From the NCBI RefSeq assembly GCF_034555375.1, contig NZ_CP140706.1, positions 673,001-737,000 on the forward strand: a DNA stretch of 64,000 bases, written 5' to 3'. The stretch's first letter is position 1, and every line of letters begins with the position of its first letter. Both the position numbers and the translations under genes were made by a program. This document shows, piece by piece, positions 19,231 through 31,200 of the stretch. Below the pieces are notes generated by a model. The model saw only the letters and a program-made list of their open reading frames with translations. It did no database searches and was not told the origin of the DNA. The stretch comes from Pseudomonas sp. B33.4. GTDB taxonomy: Bacteria > Pseudomonadota > Gammaproteobacteria > Pseudomonadales > Pseudomonadaceae.

Positions 19231-20434
19231 CGAGGGGTTTGACCAGATCGAGCAGGGTGATCGGCAACGCCTGACGCCAAGTGTCGAACTCGCCGAGCGG
19301 CTGCGCCTGGGCGACATGGATACGCGTGAGTTCGCCGCCATGGCGTTCGCGCCAGTTCATCAGGGTGACTTCGCTTTGCAGGGTCACCGCGTTGGCGACC
19401 AGACGGCCACCGGGCTTGAGTTGCTCCCAGCAGGTTGCGAACACGCCCTCACGGGTCACGCCGCCGCCGATGAAGATCGCGTCCGGGCGCTCCAGTCCGG
19501 CCAATGCCTGCGGAGCCTTGCCGCGAATCAGCTGCAGGCCGGGCACGCCCAGTGCATCGCGGTTGTGTTCGATCAACTGCTGGCGACCCTCATCGGCTTC
19601 GATGGCCAGCGCTCGGCAACTCGGGTGCGCGCGCATCCACTCGATACCGATCGAGCCGCTGCCGGCGCCGACATCCCAAAGCAATTCGCCGGGGGTCGGG
19701 GCGAGGCGGGCGAGGGTGATGGCGCGCACATCGCGTTTGGTCAGTTGGCCGTCATGCTGGAACGCTGAGTCTGGCAATCCAGCAAGGCGTGACAGGCGCG
19801 GGGTATTGGCATCGGCCAGGCATTCGACGGCGATGACATTGAGGTCGGCGATCGGCGAGTCGTTCCAGGCGCTGGCGCTGTTGGCGATGCGTCGCTCGCT
19901 GTCACCGCCGAGATGCTCGAGTACGGTCAAACGACTCGAACCGAAGCCGCGTTCACAAAGCAACTTCGCTACCGCCGCCGGGCTCTGACCGTCGTTGCTC
20001 AGCAACAACAGCCGCACGCCACTGAACAATTGCGCATTGAGCGCCGCCAGTGGTCGGGCCACCAGCGACAGCGTCACCACGTCCTGCAACGGCCAGCCGA
20101 GACGCGCGGCGGCCAGCGAGCACGACGACGGTGCCGGCAGGATCAGCATCTCCTCGCTCGGCACCTGGCGGGCGAGACTGGCGCCAACGCCGTAGAACAT
20201 CGGGTCACCACTGGCCAGCACACACACCGCTTCGCCACGTTGCTCCAGCACCGACGCGAGAGAAAACGGGCTCGGCCACAACTGCCGCTCACCGCGAATG
20301 CACACTGGCAGCAGATCCAGTTGACGCTGGCCACCGACGATCCGAGCGGCGCCCAGCAGGGCACGCCGGGCGTTTTTGCCCAGGCCCTTGAAGCCGTCTT
20401 CACCGATTCCCACTACCGTCAGCCAGGGTGACAT
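19223..20434 (-). CDS. cobL: Precorrin-6Y C5,15-methyltransferase (decarboxylating)
   Basis: A two-domain SAM enzyme of 403 residues. Residues 1 to about 200 are the CbiE-like tetrapyrrole methylase ([32 protein letters not shown]). Residues about 225-403 are the CbiT-like methyltransferase ([19 protein letters not shown]). It methylates C5 and C15 and removes a carboxyl group. An AGAGGA precedes the ATG. It is divergent from cobG, with 132 bases between the two starts; no B12 box or riboswitch fold was seen there. Confidence 0.95.
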   Translation of the reverse strand: MSPWLTVVGIGEDGFKGLGKNARRALLGAARIVGGQRQLDLLPVCIRGERQLWPSPFSLASVLEQRGEAVCVLASGDPMFYGVGASLARQVPSEEMLILPAPSSCSLAAARLGWPLQDVVTLSLVARPLAALNAQLFSGVRLLLLSNDGQSPAAVAKLLCERGFGSSRLTVLEHLGGDSERRIANSASAWNDSPIADLNVIAVECLADANTPRLSRLAGLPDSAFQHDGQLTKRDVRAITLARLAPTPGELLWDVGAGSGSIGIEWMRAHPSCRALAIEADEGRQQLIEHNRDALGVPGLQLIRGKAPQALAGLERPDAIFIGGGVTREGVFATCWEQLKPGGRLVANAVTLQSEVTLMNWRERHGGELTRIHVAQAQPLGEFDTWRQALPITLLDLVKPLDA

Positions 20435-20566
20435 CTATATTCCTCTAAACAGGCCGTTCCGACGGGCAGACTTTTCATGCCAGCGGACAAAGCAGGCATA
20501 ATACCGCGCCTTCGCCCGCGAAGCGCCTTTCCCACGCAGCCGGTCAGCCCCTTGAACGAACGCCCG

Positions 20567-21862
20567 ATGTCCACCGCCTTACGCCCCTCGGCCTGCCCGG
20601 GGTTGCTGCGTATCGTCCAGGCACTGGATGGCGGCATCTGCCGGATCAAGCTCAATGGCGGCTCGATCACGTCAGACCAGGCCGACGCAGTGGCAGATGC
20701 TGCCGAGCAGTTTGGTGGGGCCATCGAAGCGACTAACCGTGCCAATCTGCAGATTCGCGGGATCGGCCAGCAGTCTGTGGCACTGATTGACCGTTTGCTC
20801 GCTGCCGGTCTTGGCCCGCGCACGGCGGCCGGTGACGATGTACGCAACCTGATGCTCAGCCCCGCTGCCGGGATCGATCGGCAGATGCACTTCGACACGC
20901 GTGCTCTTGCCGAGCAGATCCTCGACACCCTGCAAAGCCATCCACGTTTTCACCAGTTGAGCGCCAAGTTCGCTGTGCAACTGGATGGCGGTGAAGCGCT
21001 GGCGATGCTCGAGCATCCCCATGACCTGTGGCTGTCAGCATTCGAGCGTGACGGTGAAGTGTTGCTGGCGTTTGGTCTGGCCGGATGCCCGACGGATCGT
21101 GCGCTCGGCGCGGTGGCGGTGGAACACGGCCATGCACTGGTGGTGGCGGTGCTGGAGCTGTTTCTTGAATCGGCGCGGCCAGAACAGACGCGCATGCGTC
21201 ATTTGCTCGATGAGTTGCCGCTGTCGGCGTTTCTTGAACATCTGCGCAAGCACCTGCCGATCAAGGCGCTCAGCCACTGGCAGCGCACAGCTGTGGCGGA
21301 CGATCTGCACATCGGCGTTCACCCGCAAAATGCACCGGACCGGATGTACATCGGTGCGGTGCCGGCGCTGGGCCGTCTCGATCCGGCAATGCTGCGCGGG
21401 GCCGCGCAACTGGCCCGCCGGTTCGGCAATGGCAGCTTGCGCTTCACACCCTGGCAAAACTTGCTGGTGCCTGATGTACAAGCCAGCGATGCGGCGCAAG
21501 TGCTGGAAGGTCTTGAGCAACTGAACCTGTTGACCCGTGCTGCCGAACCCCTCTCACGGCTGATCGCCTGCACCGGCGCCAATGGCTGCGGCAAAGGCCT
21601 GGCCGACACCAAACAGGACGCCCGCCATCTGGCGACCTTGTTGCCTTCAGCCCTCAACGTCCATCTCAGCGGCTGCACGCGCTCTTGCGCCGCCGCCCAC
21701 TGTGCCCCGGTGACGTTGCTGGCCGTCAGTGCCGGTCATTACGACCTCTATTTTCGCGATGCCACGCTGCCGGGTTTCGGCGCGCTGCACGCACGCAACC
21801 TTACTATTGAAGCGGCCGCGATCCTGCTCGACGCCCGCTCTCGGAGCCCCCTTGATGCTTGA
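20567..21862 (+). CDS. cobG: Precorrin-3B synthase
   Basis: Oxygen-dependent ring-contraction enzyme of aerobic B12 synthesis, related to sulfite and nitrite reductases. From the ATG at 20567 it has 431 residues. It begins PSACPGLLRIVQALDGGICR and has iron-sulfur/siroheme-type Cys motifs: CTGANGCGKG and HLSGCTRSCAAAH. An ATG 90 bases upstream is in frame, but a CATAAT sequence (about 20497-20502) within that stretch looks like a -10 element and the extra residues have no family match. It overlaps cobH by 8 bases. Confidence 0.92.
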   Translation: MSTALRPSACPGLLRIVQALDGGICRIKLNGGSITSDQADAVADAAEQFGGAIEATNRANLQIRGIGQQSVALIDRLLAAGLGPRTAAGDDVRNLMLSPAAGIDRQMHFDTRALAEQILDTLQSHPRFHQLSAKFAVQLDGGEALAMLEHPHDLWLSAFERDGEVLLAFGLAGCPTDRALGAVAVEHGHALVVAVLELFLESARPEQTRMRHLLDELPLSAFLEHLRKHLPIKALSHWQRTAVADDLHIGVHPQNAPDRMYIGAVPALGRLDPAMLRGAAQLARRFGNGSLRFTPWQNLLVPDVQASDAAQVLEGLEQLNLLTRAAEPLSRLIACTGANGCGKGLADTKQDARHLATLLPSALNVHLSGCTRSCAAAHCAPVTLLAVSAGHYDLYFRDATLPGFGALHARNLTIEAAAILLDARSRSPLDA

Positions 21863-22481
21863 TTACATCCGCGACGGTCAGGAGATCTATCGCAACTCCT
21901 TCGCGATCATTCGCAGCGAGGCCAATCTGGCGCGCATTCCGGCCGATCTGGAAAAACTCGCAGTGCGAGTCATCCACGCTTGCGGCATGGTCGAGGCCAT
22001 CGACGGTCTGCAATTCTCCGAAGGCGCAGGCAAGGCCGGGCGCGATGCGCTGGCCGCCGGCGCGCCGATTCTGTGTGATGCGCGAATGGTTTCCGAAGGC
22101 GTGACCCGTGCGCGTCTGCCAGCCAACAACGAAGTGATCTGCACGCTGCGCGACGACAGCGTGCCGGAACTTGCGCGTGAACTGGGTAACACCCGCTCGG
22201 CGGCGGCACTGGAGCTCTGGCGTCCACACCTGGAAGGCAGCGTGGTGGTGATCGGCAACGCGCCGACCGCCCTGTTTTATCTGCTGGAAATGCTCGACGC
22301 CGGCGCCCCGAAACCGGCGCTGATTCTGGGCTTTCCGGTCGGCTTCGTCGGCGCCGCCGAATCGAAAGCCGCGCTGGCTGCCGACAGCCGTGGCGTGCCG
22401 TTCGTGATCATGCAAGGCCGCCTGGGGGGCAGCGCCATGGCCGCCGCCGCCGTTAACGCCCTCGCCACGGAGATCGAATGA
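21855..22481 (+). CDS. cobH: Precorrin-8X methylmutase
   Basis: CobH/CbiC family enzyme that moves the C11 methyl group to C12 to give hydrogenobyrinate. At 208 residues from the ATG at 21855 it starts [20 protein letters not shown], the usual family start, and contains the catalytic His segment [11 protein letters not shown] and [19 protein letters not shown]. Its start is inside cobG and its end overlaps cobI (ATGA), so the genes are translationally coupled. Confidence 0.96.
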   Translation: MLDYIRDGQEIYRNSFAIIRSEANLARIPADLEKLAVRVIHACGMVEAIDGLQFSEGAGKAGRDALAAGAPILCDARMVSEGVTRARLPANNEVICTLRDDSVPELARELGNTRSAAALELWRPHLEGSVVVIGNAPTALFYLLEMLDAGAPKPALILGFPVGFVGAAESKAALAADSRGVPFVIMQGRLGGSAMAAAAVNALATEIE

Positions 22482-23212
22482 TGCAGGCCAAAGGACGTTT
22501 GCTTGGCCTGGGCGTCGGCCCGGGTGATCCGGAACTGATTACCGTCAAAGCCCTGCGCCTGCTGCGCGAATCGCCGGTGGTGGCGTACTTCGTCGCCAAG
22601 GGCAAGAAGGGCAACGCGTTCGGCATCATCGAAGCGCATCTGCAACAGGCGCAGAACCTGCTGCCGCTGGTCTACCCGGTGACCACCGAAGCGCTGCCGG
22701 CGCCGCTTTCCTATGAGCAGGTGATCAGCGATTTCTACGATGAGGCCGCCGAAACGGTGGCCGCGCATCTGGACGCCGGTCGCGACGTTGCAGTGATCTG
22801 TGAGGGCGATCCGTTTTTCTATGGCTCCTACATGTATCTGCACGATCGCCTCGCCACGCGCTATGAAGCGCAAGTGGTGCCGGGCGTCTGCTCGATGCTC
22901 GGTGGCGCTTCGGTGTTGGGCGCGCCGCTGGTGTATCGCAATCAGAGCCTGTCGGTGGTCTCCGGTGTATTGCCCCATGAAGAGTTGAAGCGGCGTCTGG
23001 CCGACGCCGACGCTGCCGTCATCATGAAGCTGGGGCGCAACTTCCCGAAAGTGCGTCAGGTGCTGGAAGAACTCGGTCTGGCCGAACGCGCGCTGTATGT
23101 CGAGCGCGCAACCATGGCCAATCAGAAGATCGTGCCGATGGATCAGGTCGAGCCGATGTCGTCGCCGTACTTCTCGCTGATCATCGTGCCGGGCGAACGG
23201 TGGCAAGGCTGA
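22478..23212 (+). CDS. cobI: Precorrin-2 C20-methyltransferase
   Basis: SAM-dependent tetrapyrrole methylase, 244 residues. Family markers are [18 protein letters not shown] at the N-terminus, [15 protein letters not shown] and [18 protein letters not shown]. It makes precorrin-3A from precorrin-2 early in the pathway. It overlaps cobH by four bases and shares one base (TGATG) with the start of the next gene. Confidence 0.96.
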   Translation: MMQAKGRLLGLGVGPGDPELITVKALRLLRESPVVAYFVAKGKKGNAFGIIEAHLQQAQNLLPLVYPVTTEALPAPLSYEQVISDFYDEAAETVAAHLDAGRDVAVICEGDPFFYGSYMYLHDRLATRYEAQVVPGVCSMLGGASVLGAPLVYRNQSLSVVSGVLPHEELKRRLADADAAVIMKLGRNFPKVRQVLEELGLAERALYVERATMANQKIVPMDQVEPMSSPYFSLIIVPGERWQG

Positions 23213-24912
23213 TGACTCAATCCACCCCCGCCATCGTCATTCTCGGTCAGGGCAGCCTGGCCACCGCGCGTCGTATTCAGCAGGTCTATCCGGCGGCGCA
23301 GATCCACGGCCTTGCCGGGCGGGTCGAAGGCGCCGATCGCACGTATCAGGAGTTCGGCGCGACCCTGCGCGCGCTTTATCAGCAGGACACGCCGATCATA
23401 GCCCTCTGCGCGGCCGGCATCGTCATCCGCACGCTGGCGCCGCTGCTGCTGGAAAAGGGCGCTGAGCCTGCGGTACTTGCCGTGGCCGAAGACGGTAGCG
23501 CCGTGGTGCCGCTGTTGGGCGGCCTCGGCGGGGTCAACGTCATGGCGCGGGAAATCGCCGCCGGGCTGCAAGTTGCAGCAGCGATCACCACTAGCGGCGA
23601 GTTGCGTTTTGGTACGTGCCTGCTCAATCCGCCGAGTGGTTACGCACTGGGCGATCTGGAGCTGGGCAAGCGTTTTGTCTCCGATCTGTTGGCTGGCCAC
23701 AGCGTGCGTATCGAAGGCGCGGCGCCGTGGCTGGATCAGGCGCAATTGCCGGAAGATCCGCAGGCACAGCGCTCGATTCATGTCGGCAGTGCCGCGCGTG
23801 AGGCGAGTGCCAGTGAGTTGCTGATCTATCCGCGCAGCGTGGCGGTGGCGGTGAGTGCTGAAACTGCAGATTTGCCAAATGCCGTTCGCAGTGCCTTGAA
23901 ACAGGCGAAAGTTGCCGTGCAATCGCTGGCTTGTCTGCTGGCCAGCGAGACGCAAATGGCTTCGCCACTTTTGCGCGAAGCGGCGCTTGAGCTGAGTGTG
24001 CCGCTGCGCTTTGTCGCGGCACAAAGCAACCTCGAAACCCTGGCGCGTATCGCCGTGCCCGAAGCGACAGTCATTGCCGGCCACGGCATGGCAATCGCAG
24101 TCGCCGAACAGCCATTGGATGTTTCCAGCATTGGCCGGCCACGCGGCCGTCTCGCCGTGATCGGCCTCGGCCCCGGCGCTGCCGAACTGATGGTGCCGGC
24201 GGTGAAAGCCGAGCTGGCGCGCGCCACCGATGTACTCGGCTACGAAACTTACGTACGCATGGCCGGGCCGTTTCGCGACGATCAGGTGCAGCACTGCACC
24301 GATAACCGTGAAGAAATGCAGCGCGCCCGCCACGCTTTCAGGTTGGCAGCCGAGGGGCGCTCGGTAATCGTCGTGTCCTCGGGCGATCCCGGCGTGTTCG
24401 CCATGGCCGCCGCGGTGCTTGAAGCGTTGCACGAGTCGGCTGATCCGGCGTGGCACAGCGTCGACCTGGAAATCCTCCCGGGAGTTTCCGCTTCGCTGGC
24501 CACCGCCGCGCAGGCCGGTGCACCGCTGGGCCATGACTTCTGCGTGATGTCGCTGTCGGACAATCTCAAGCCCTGGTCAATCATCGAAAAACGCCTGGAC
24601 CTGGCCGCCGAAGCGGATCTGGCCCTGGCGTTCTACAACCCGATTTCACGCGCGCGTCCGTGGCAACTGGGCCGGGCGCTGGAAATCGTCGCGCAACATC
24701 GTGCACCTGAAACGCCCGTGGTGTTGGGCCGCGACATCGGCCGTCCGGGTCAGACTTTGCGCACCACGACGTTGGGTGCACTGACGCCGGAGCAGGTGGA
24801 CATGCGCACCATGGTGCTGATTGGTTCTTCCACGACCTGCACCTTTCCCCGTGCCAGCGGGGGTGACTGGGTTTACACGCCGCGCTGGTATGGTGAAAAA
24901 CCGCTTTCTTGA
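23212..24912 (+). CDS. cobJ: CbiG-CobJ fusion, precorrin-3B C17-methyltransferase
   Basis: A 566-residue fusion. Residues 1 to about 310 resemble CbiG (cobalt-precorrin-5A hydrolase: IALCAAGIVIRTLAPLL; VPLLGGLGGVNVMAREIA; LRFVAAQSNLETLA). Residues about 315-560 are a CobJ/CbiH tetrapyrrole methylase (GRLAVIGLGPGAAELMVPAV; VIVVSSGDPGVFAMAAAVLE; LEILPGVSASLATAAQAGAP). The fusion is known in pseudomonads and would couple ring contraction to the next acyl-removal step. The ATG at 23212 overlaps the cobI stop; a GTG 12 bases upstream is possible. It ends the cluster. Confidence 0.93.
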   Translation: MTQSTPAIVILGQGSLATARRIQQVYPAAQIHGLAGRVEGADRTYQEFGATLRALYQQDTPIIALCAAGIVIRTLAPLLLEKGAEPAVLAVAEDGSAVVPLLGGLGGVNVMAREIAAGLQVAAAITTSGELRFGTCLLNPPSGYALGDLELGKRFVSDLLAGHSVRIEGAAPWLDQAQLPEDPQAQRSIHVGSAAREASASELLIYPRSVAVAVSAETADLPNAVRSALKQAKVAVQSLACLLASETQMASPLLREAALELSVPLRFVAAQSNLETLARIAVPEATVIAGHGMAIAVAEQPLDVSSIGRPRGRLAVIGLGPGAAELMVPAVKAELARATDVLGYETYVRMAGPFRDDQVQHCTDNREEMQRARHAFRLAAEGRSVIVVSSGDPGVFAMAAAVLEALHESADPAWHSVDLEILPGVSASLATAAQAGAPLGHDFCVMSLSDNLKPWSIIEKRLDLAAEADLALAFYNPISRARPWQLGRALEIVAQHRAPETPVVLGRDIGRPGQTLRTTTLGALTPEQVDMRTMVLIGSSTTCTFPRASGGDWVYTPRWYGEKPLS

Positions 24913-24920
24913 GCATCACC

Positions 24921-24950
24921 CCGAGGCAAGTTGTAAATAAGTTGCCTCGG
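24921..24950 (+). terminator. Hairpin after cobJ, probable terminator
   Basis: CCGAGGCAA and TTGCCTCGG form a 9-bp stem with a 12-base loop eight bases after the cobJ stop. It lacks a T-tract. The rest of the 24913-25204 gap is visibly AT-richer than the cob genes; no other element was recognised except the toxin ribosome binding site AAGGA at 25191. Confidence 0.45.
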
Positions 24951-25204
24951 CGAGATATCAAGTCGAAATTCCTTATCAGCCGATAAGGTTTAAAACAGAG
25001 CGGTGAATCCGTCAGGAACACCGCTTCGTTTGTTTATCAAACGACTCGCCATGCCGCTGTTTGTTACCGGATCATGCGCGCGATGAACTTATCTGTCGTT
25101 TGATGTTTCTTGGGAAATTATTTGAGTTGTGTGTTTTTTGAAGTTGCGGCGTCGGCAGAATAACTTCGTCCTGGATTCTCTCAATGAATAAAGGATGAAG
25201 TCTG

Positions 25205-28200
25205 ATGGGTGTCATGGAGCAATATGTCGGTGGGTTCAATGTTATTTCGCCTGATGAATATTCTGCGCTGAAGCGAACGTTCAAGGCACTTTCCGGTTCT
25301 GCCGAATATGCAATGTTGGTAGCCCTTTACGAAAATGCCGGGCAGGCCACGAGTCTCACTGAAAAACTGCAAGTTGTAACGCTCTTCCTTGAAAACCTTG
25401 AACGCTTGTCACATCGCAACTCAGCGCCCGTGCCGGTGTTGATCAATACGGTTGAAAATAAGTTGCGAGACTATGCCGGCCGTTTGGCAGGTACTGTCAA
25501 TATGCTCAGTGATGTATCCAGTCCGGTCCCCGCAATCATGCACTTTGTCTGGGTGGGCGGCAGTGAAGTCGGCAGTATCCAGCGCGATTACATGAATATC
25601 TGGCGCCAGGTGCTGGCTGCCGAAAACTACCAGTTCAATCTTTGGTACGACAGCGATGCATTGCTCGCTTTCGAAATGAATCGGGTGATATCCGACAGTG
25701 CCAGAGTCGATGCGATGGAGTCGGGCGGCGACACAGTGACCAGCCCGAGTGAGCTGGCAAAGATGATTGAAGATCGTGCGCGTGTATTGAAGCGCGAGAT
25801 GTTTGAATACCTGCAATTGCCGCAATGGCAAGGCCACGCCGATCAGGCCCGAATCGATTTGATGGTGCGTGCCTACGGCAAGGACCGCGCGACGCTGGAG
25901 GCCTTTCGTCAACGCTGTTTGCAAAGTCATCGGCAAATGGCCGGCACCGATTTGCAGTTGCGCGATGTCGGACGGGAGTTTGCCGGGCACTTTTTACAGG
26001 ATGTCTATCAACGCGAAGTGTCCATGCGCGGTAACTTTGCAGCTGCCAGCGATGTGGTGCGTTTGCAGGCCGAGTATCTGCAGGGCGGTCGTTACAGTGA
26101 CATGGATTACTTGCCGCCGCTGGCCGACAAACTGGGTGGAGTCGATATAAGCGGTTTCAGTGACGAGCAACGACTGGGGGTGTTGCAGCTTTTGCTCAAT
26201 CATGACGAAACCTTGATGCCGGGGCGCGACCGCCTGCGCTACACCGACCACACGGATACGTTGCCTGTCACCCATCTCGATGCACTGCTGGCCTTTGCCC
26301 GCAGCAAGCCCGGCGTCGAGGCTGTATTCGTCGCGCCACGTGAAGTCCATAGCCCGCAACACGGTCTGCGTATGGGCACGCAATTCAGCCGGGAGATGAA
26401 CGCTTATCTGTTGGCTCAGCCGCAGAGTGAGATGACGCTCGCGGTCATGCAATTGATCCGCTTCAACTATGACTGCCTGCAAACCGTTGAACAGTCGGCA
26501 ATAGCATCGTCGGTCGACTGGTCACAGACGGAACGCTTGCTCGATGTCATAGAAAACGTGATGAACGAGAAAATCGCGCAGGGGCAACTGACACGCACGC
26601 TGCAGGATTTTCTGGGCAAGTTGAGCGAGGCGATTTTAAATTACTACCGCGACGGCATTCGCGTCGGAGCGCGCGGCACCATTGCGCTGACCGGACCCGG
26701 TGCGGCAGTCACCGGATTGAAAAACCATGTCGAGACTCATCTTCTGTCGGACAACGAAGTCACGGTTCAGGAGCGTTTGCGCCTGGCGGAGGGTTACAAC
26801 GTCCAGACCGAGGAGGAGGCGATCTCCGGTTGGACCGTCAATGACGACGAGGTGCAATGGCTGGCCAAAGAGCGGGAAAAGTGGAAAGCCGGCAAACTCA
26901 AATCGCGTTATACCGGCCAACTGGCGGATCTGCTTCAGCCGCAACAGACGCTGACGTTCAAACAAGGCTGGCCCATGGTCGGCGGTAAACCGGTGCTGTT
27001 GACGGCAGTCCTGCAACAGTTGATGGATGATCTGGGCGAACCCTTTGTGCGCGCCATGAGGGACAAGCTGAGTGGTGACATCACCTTCACCAAGGGCTTT
27101 TCCATTGGCTTCGATAATCGTCAGTTGATCCTTGCGCAACCTGTGCGCGCACTGCCTGTTTCCCTTGGCGCCGAATCCTCGAACAACCTCAACGAACTGT
27201 TCAGCCGCATTGCCCATGACTCTTTGCCGATTGAGCAACTGAGCCCGTTGGTGCGCGTCATGCTCGGGGGGATTTTCGGTGCGACAAGTCTGGACGATGT
27301 CGGCTTCACCGAGGTCTGGCAAACCGTGCGTGACCTCGCTGTCGCCACCGACGGCGACGGCACGTTCGCCCGTTATGACGCCGTCGAAAAAGCCATCCGC
27401 CAGCGGCAATCACCCGATTTCGAAGCCGGGCTGGCGCGTGGAGAGGTGCCAGGGATTTTGACCTCGCGCGAACTCAAGGTGCAGGCACTGTTTGAGCCGC
27501 TGACCTTGCGGCAATGGGGCGAACGTATCGGCCAGATCAATCGCACTGCGCAGGGTGAGTACCGCTCGCGGATTCTCCAGCGCAGTGCGCAGGTGCGCGA
27601 GATGTTCGTCGAGGCCGGCGCGACCTCGGCCCGGCAACTGTCACAGGATTTGCTGATGCACAACGCCAGTGACCCAGGGCGTCGGTGTTATCCGCTGGCG
27701 CTGCTGATGGGCGCAGCGGTGGCTGCCGGCGAGTCGGCGGAACGGACGTTGGTGGGGCATGTCGCCACAGCCAACGTCAACCATCAGGAACTCAGCTCAC
27801 AGGCATTGCTCAGTGCGTTGAACGAGCTGCGGGCCCTGCCTGGCAGTGCCATCGGCGAATCACGTGGCTTGCAGAGTCTGGACACAGTCATACAGACGCT
27901 GGAGGCGAAAACGGCGTCCAGCGTCTTCTTGCTCGACACCGGTGATCACGCTTTGCTGGTGGCGAAAGTGCAGGCTGGAGACCAATTCGTCTACCGCTTC
28001 TATGACCCGAACTTTGCCATTTACGCGTTCGCCAAAGGCGCGCAAGTGAAGCTCGGCGTTGAGCGTTATCTGAGCGCAGGCGACAGCGCACTGGCGAAGC
28101 TTTACGGGCTTGGCGAGATGGCCGCAGCGCGGTTCAACGTGATCGAGTTGAACACTGCAGCGATCGCGGCCCGCAAGCTATCGAGCGGTTTGCGCCTGGA

Positions 28201-31200
28201 CAGTTTTTTGCACATACCTTCGAGTGATTCACAGCGTGTCCCTGTCTGGACAAAACAAGCCGTGGCGCGCCAGCGTTCGCTCAGCGAAAACGCGCGGATG
28301 GGCGCCAGTCTGGCGCAAATGGATGCGCGCTATTGGGCGCAGGAATTTACTCAGGCTACCCAGCAGTTGCGCAGTGAACATTCGCTCGGGCGGGAATATC
28401 TGCCTTTGCTGGAAACGCTCAAACCGCAGGCGGACGGTGGTTTTTCGGTGACGTTGGTCGATGCGCAGAATCGCCATCCAGCGCGCACCGTCAGTACGGC
28501 CGACCCGCGCTTCACTCAGCTCAAACAGCATCTGCACGAGAGTGTGAAGGCAGGCAACCCGGGTGGTCCGGCCGAGGCGGATGGCGGCAGTCGCTTGAGT
28601 TTCGCCTTTGCGATCCAGACGCTGATCAGCGAAATGCGTCATCGCGAATACCTGGCGGGTGATCAGGTGCCAGGCTTGTCGATCGCGCTGCAAGTACAGG
28701 TCTACGTCAGCTATGCGCAGTTGGGTTTTGGCGTGGTCAGCGATACCGCGCAGATGATCAACCTGGTGCGGCAAGCGGTGGCCAGTGAACAGGCGCTGCT
28801 CTTGCGCCAGTCGTCGTTGTCTGGCCGCGTGCTCGGTCGCGCGGCAACCGGCGTTGGTTTTGCACTCTCGCTGGTCAATATCGGCTTCGATATTTACAAC
28901 CTTTCACTGGCGGAGAATCACGAGCAGCGTTCGCGCTTCTCCACATCTCTGGCGTTCAACGCAGTGGCATTGGGGTTGGACATCGCCGCATTGGCGGCCG
29001 GCGGAACGGTAGGGGCGGCGGCTGCTTTTCTGTCAGTGCCGCTGCTCGGTATCGGCATCGGGGCCACGGCCATCGCCAGCAATCTGGGGCAGATTGCCGA
29101 CAAGGCGACAGCGGTCGGCAATCATTTGCGTGCCATTCAAAATGCGTACAATCCGGGCGCTTTCACTGTCGAGGACGGGGTGTTGCAGTTTCCGCCGGAA
29201 GCCGTCATCACCCATCTGGATTTGCAGGACCGGCGGGTGCGCTTTGACAGTCAGCGTCTTTATCCGTGGGGCGGCGGTGCACTTGAATTGCCGCAATACA
29301 ACGATGATCCCAGGCAGATACACCGTTCCCTCAATATCCGGCACGCGTTCGGTCTCCCCGAGAGTGCGACGTTGAACATTCACAGGGCTGCTGCGCCTCA
29401 TACCGTGGTGTTGCCGTGCACGCCGCTTTGCTACTACGGGTACGAATATCAACTGGGAGGTGCGGGCTACGTCTATGAGCCTCTGCCGGGAGAGCAGGTG
29501 GAGCCTCGCATCGCCAGTGAAAGGCCTGCGCCAAACTGGTACTCGTTGTTAAATCCATTCACGGCATTGACCGATACGCTGACGAACCAACTGGATGGGC
29601 GCATCCACACGCGCTATCCGCAATTGCGCAACAGCGCGGCGGACAAACTGGAGTATGACGAGCAGGGCAACCGGCGCTTTTATCTGCACAGCACACCGTC
29701 GCTCAAGCACATCCTCTACAAACTGCATCCGGTCTATAAACCGACAACGATCAGCGTGGTGCTGGACGAGCAGGTGCGCCAACTGGCAGTGCCGACCCTG
29801 CCGGTGGAGTGCCAGCAAAAGCTGTCCTACGAAATCAGCGCCACGTCAGACCGCTGCCAGCTACGTCTGACGCCGGGACTGAAAACGGTGAAATTCAACG
29901 GCGCGACCCAATGGCTGGTGCATGCCCCTTGGGCCAGCATCGAGCAGGTCAGTTTTGATGTCCTGCCCAAGATGGATGTCGACCCGCCGCAGACATACCT
30001 GGCGGGGCATCAACTGACGGTCGACGGTATCGTGCTGTCGGCGTTTGAGGGGCTGATCGAGTTGGCCGGGGGAGAGTTGTTTCAACTGGACTGGCAACGC
30101 AATGCGTTGTGCCTGGTTTCCATCACCCTGGGCGATGATAAAAACACCCCGCGTGATGTGCTTGCCCACCTGCGCAAACGAGATAAGGAGATGCGCCTCG
30201 GCACGGGGTACGTCACGCTTCAGCGGTTCAAGGTTGCGCTCAATCCGGCCAGCCTCGATGTGCGCACGACAGCCTTTTACGATGTCGCTCAAAAACGCGT
30301 GTTGTATGCGCGCGATCTGCCGGGCGAAGTCAATGAGGGCCTGATGCTCGGCGCCGCCAACGCGACTCATGCGTGGTTTTATCATCCCGACCATGCCACG
30401 GTCTGGCGGGTCGATGTGGTCACTGGCTCGGTCGTCCATCGTTATCGGTTACTGAGCCTGGAATCCGGTACGAAAATCACCACATTCGGGCAACTGGCTG
30501 ACGGCACACTGCGAGTCTCGCAGCAGTTGGTAGAGCAAAAGTCCGTGAAAGTGCGCACGACGCTGGAGTTTCATCTGAGCGACCACGAAGTGATCCTGAC
30601 GGACATCCACATGTGGTCGCCCGGTCTGGAAAACTCGTTTCTCAAGCCTGAAGTCGGTACGAGAATCGCGTTTTTCCGCCATCGACAGAAAAAAACTCGT
30701 CCCTACGCGGACGGCACTGCGCAAATGGCTTCGTCCATCAGCGCCTGGACCTACGCACCTTACATTCACGCCCGTGCCTATTCTTTCGCTCAGTTGCTTG
30801 AGTGGGCATGGATTGGCGCGCATCACGACAGGTACTTCCGTGCCGACGGCGGCAGTGACGAGGACAGGGTGATGCTGATGCCTCGGTCCGCTGATCCGGC
30901 CGCTGCGCTGCTGTTTTACAGCCAGCAAAGCCAGACGCTCAGCCATGGCATCGAACTGCGCGACAACGTCTTCTGGCACAAGGCGCTGGCGAAAAATGTG
31001 ATCGAGGTTACCCGTGTGGGTGAAAGCTTCCTCGCCACTCAAAACGACGGACGACTGTTCGAAATCGACCTCGGTGCCAAGGACGACAACTGGCTGTCCG
31101 AGCTTGATAGAAATGTTCTGAAGTTTGTTGGTCTCAGCCGGCATTGGCTGCAACAAAATCCGGATTGGCTGGCGGCATTACCGGCGCTTGCCAGGGAATA

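Noticed and set aside
20435..20566. Cobalamin riboswitch between cobL and cobG
   Set aside because: The gap between the divergent genes is too short for a full B12 riboswitch and no B12-box sequence was seen.
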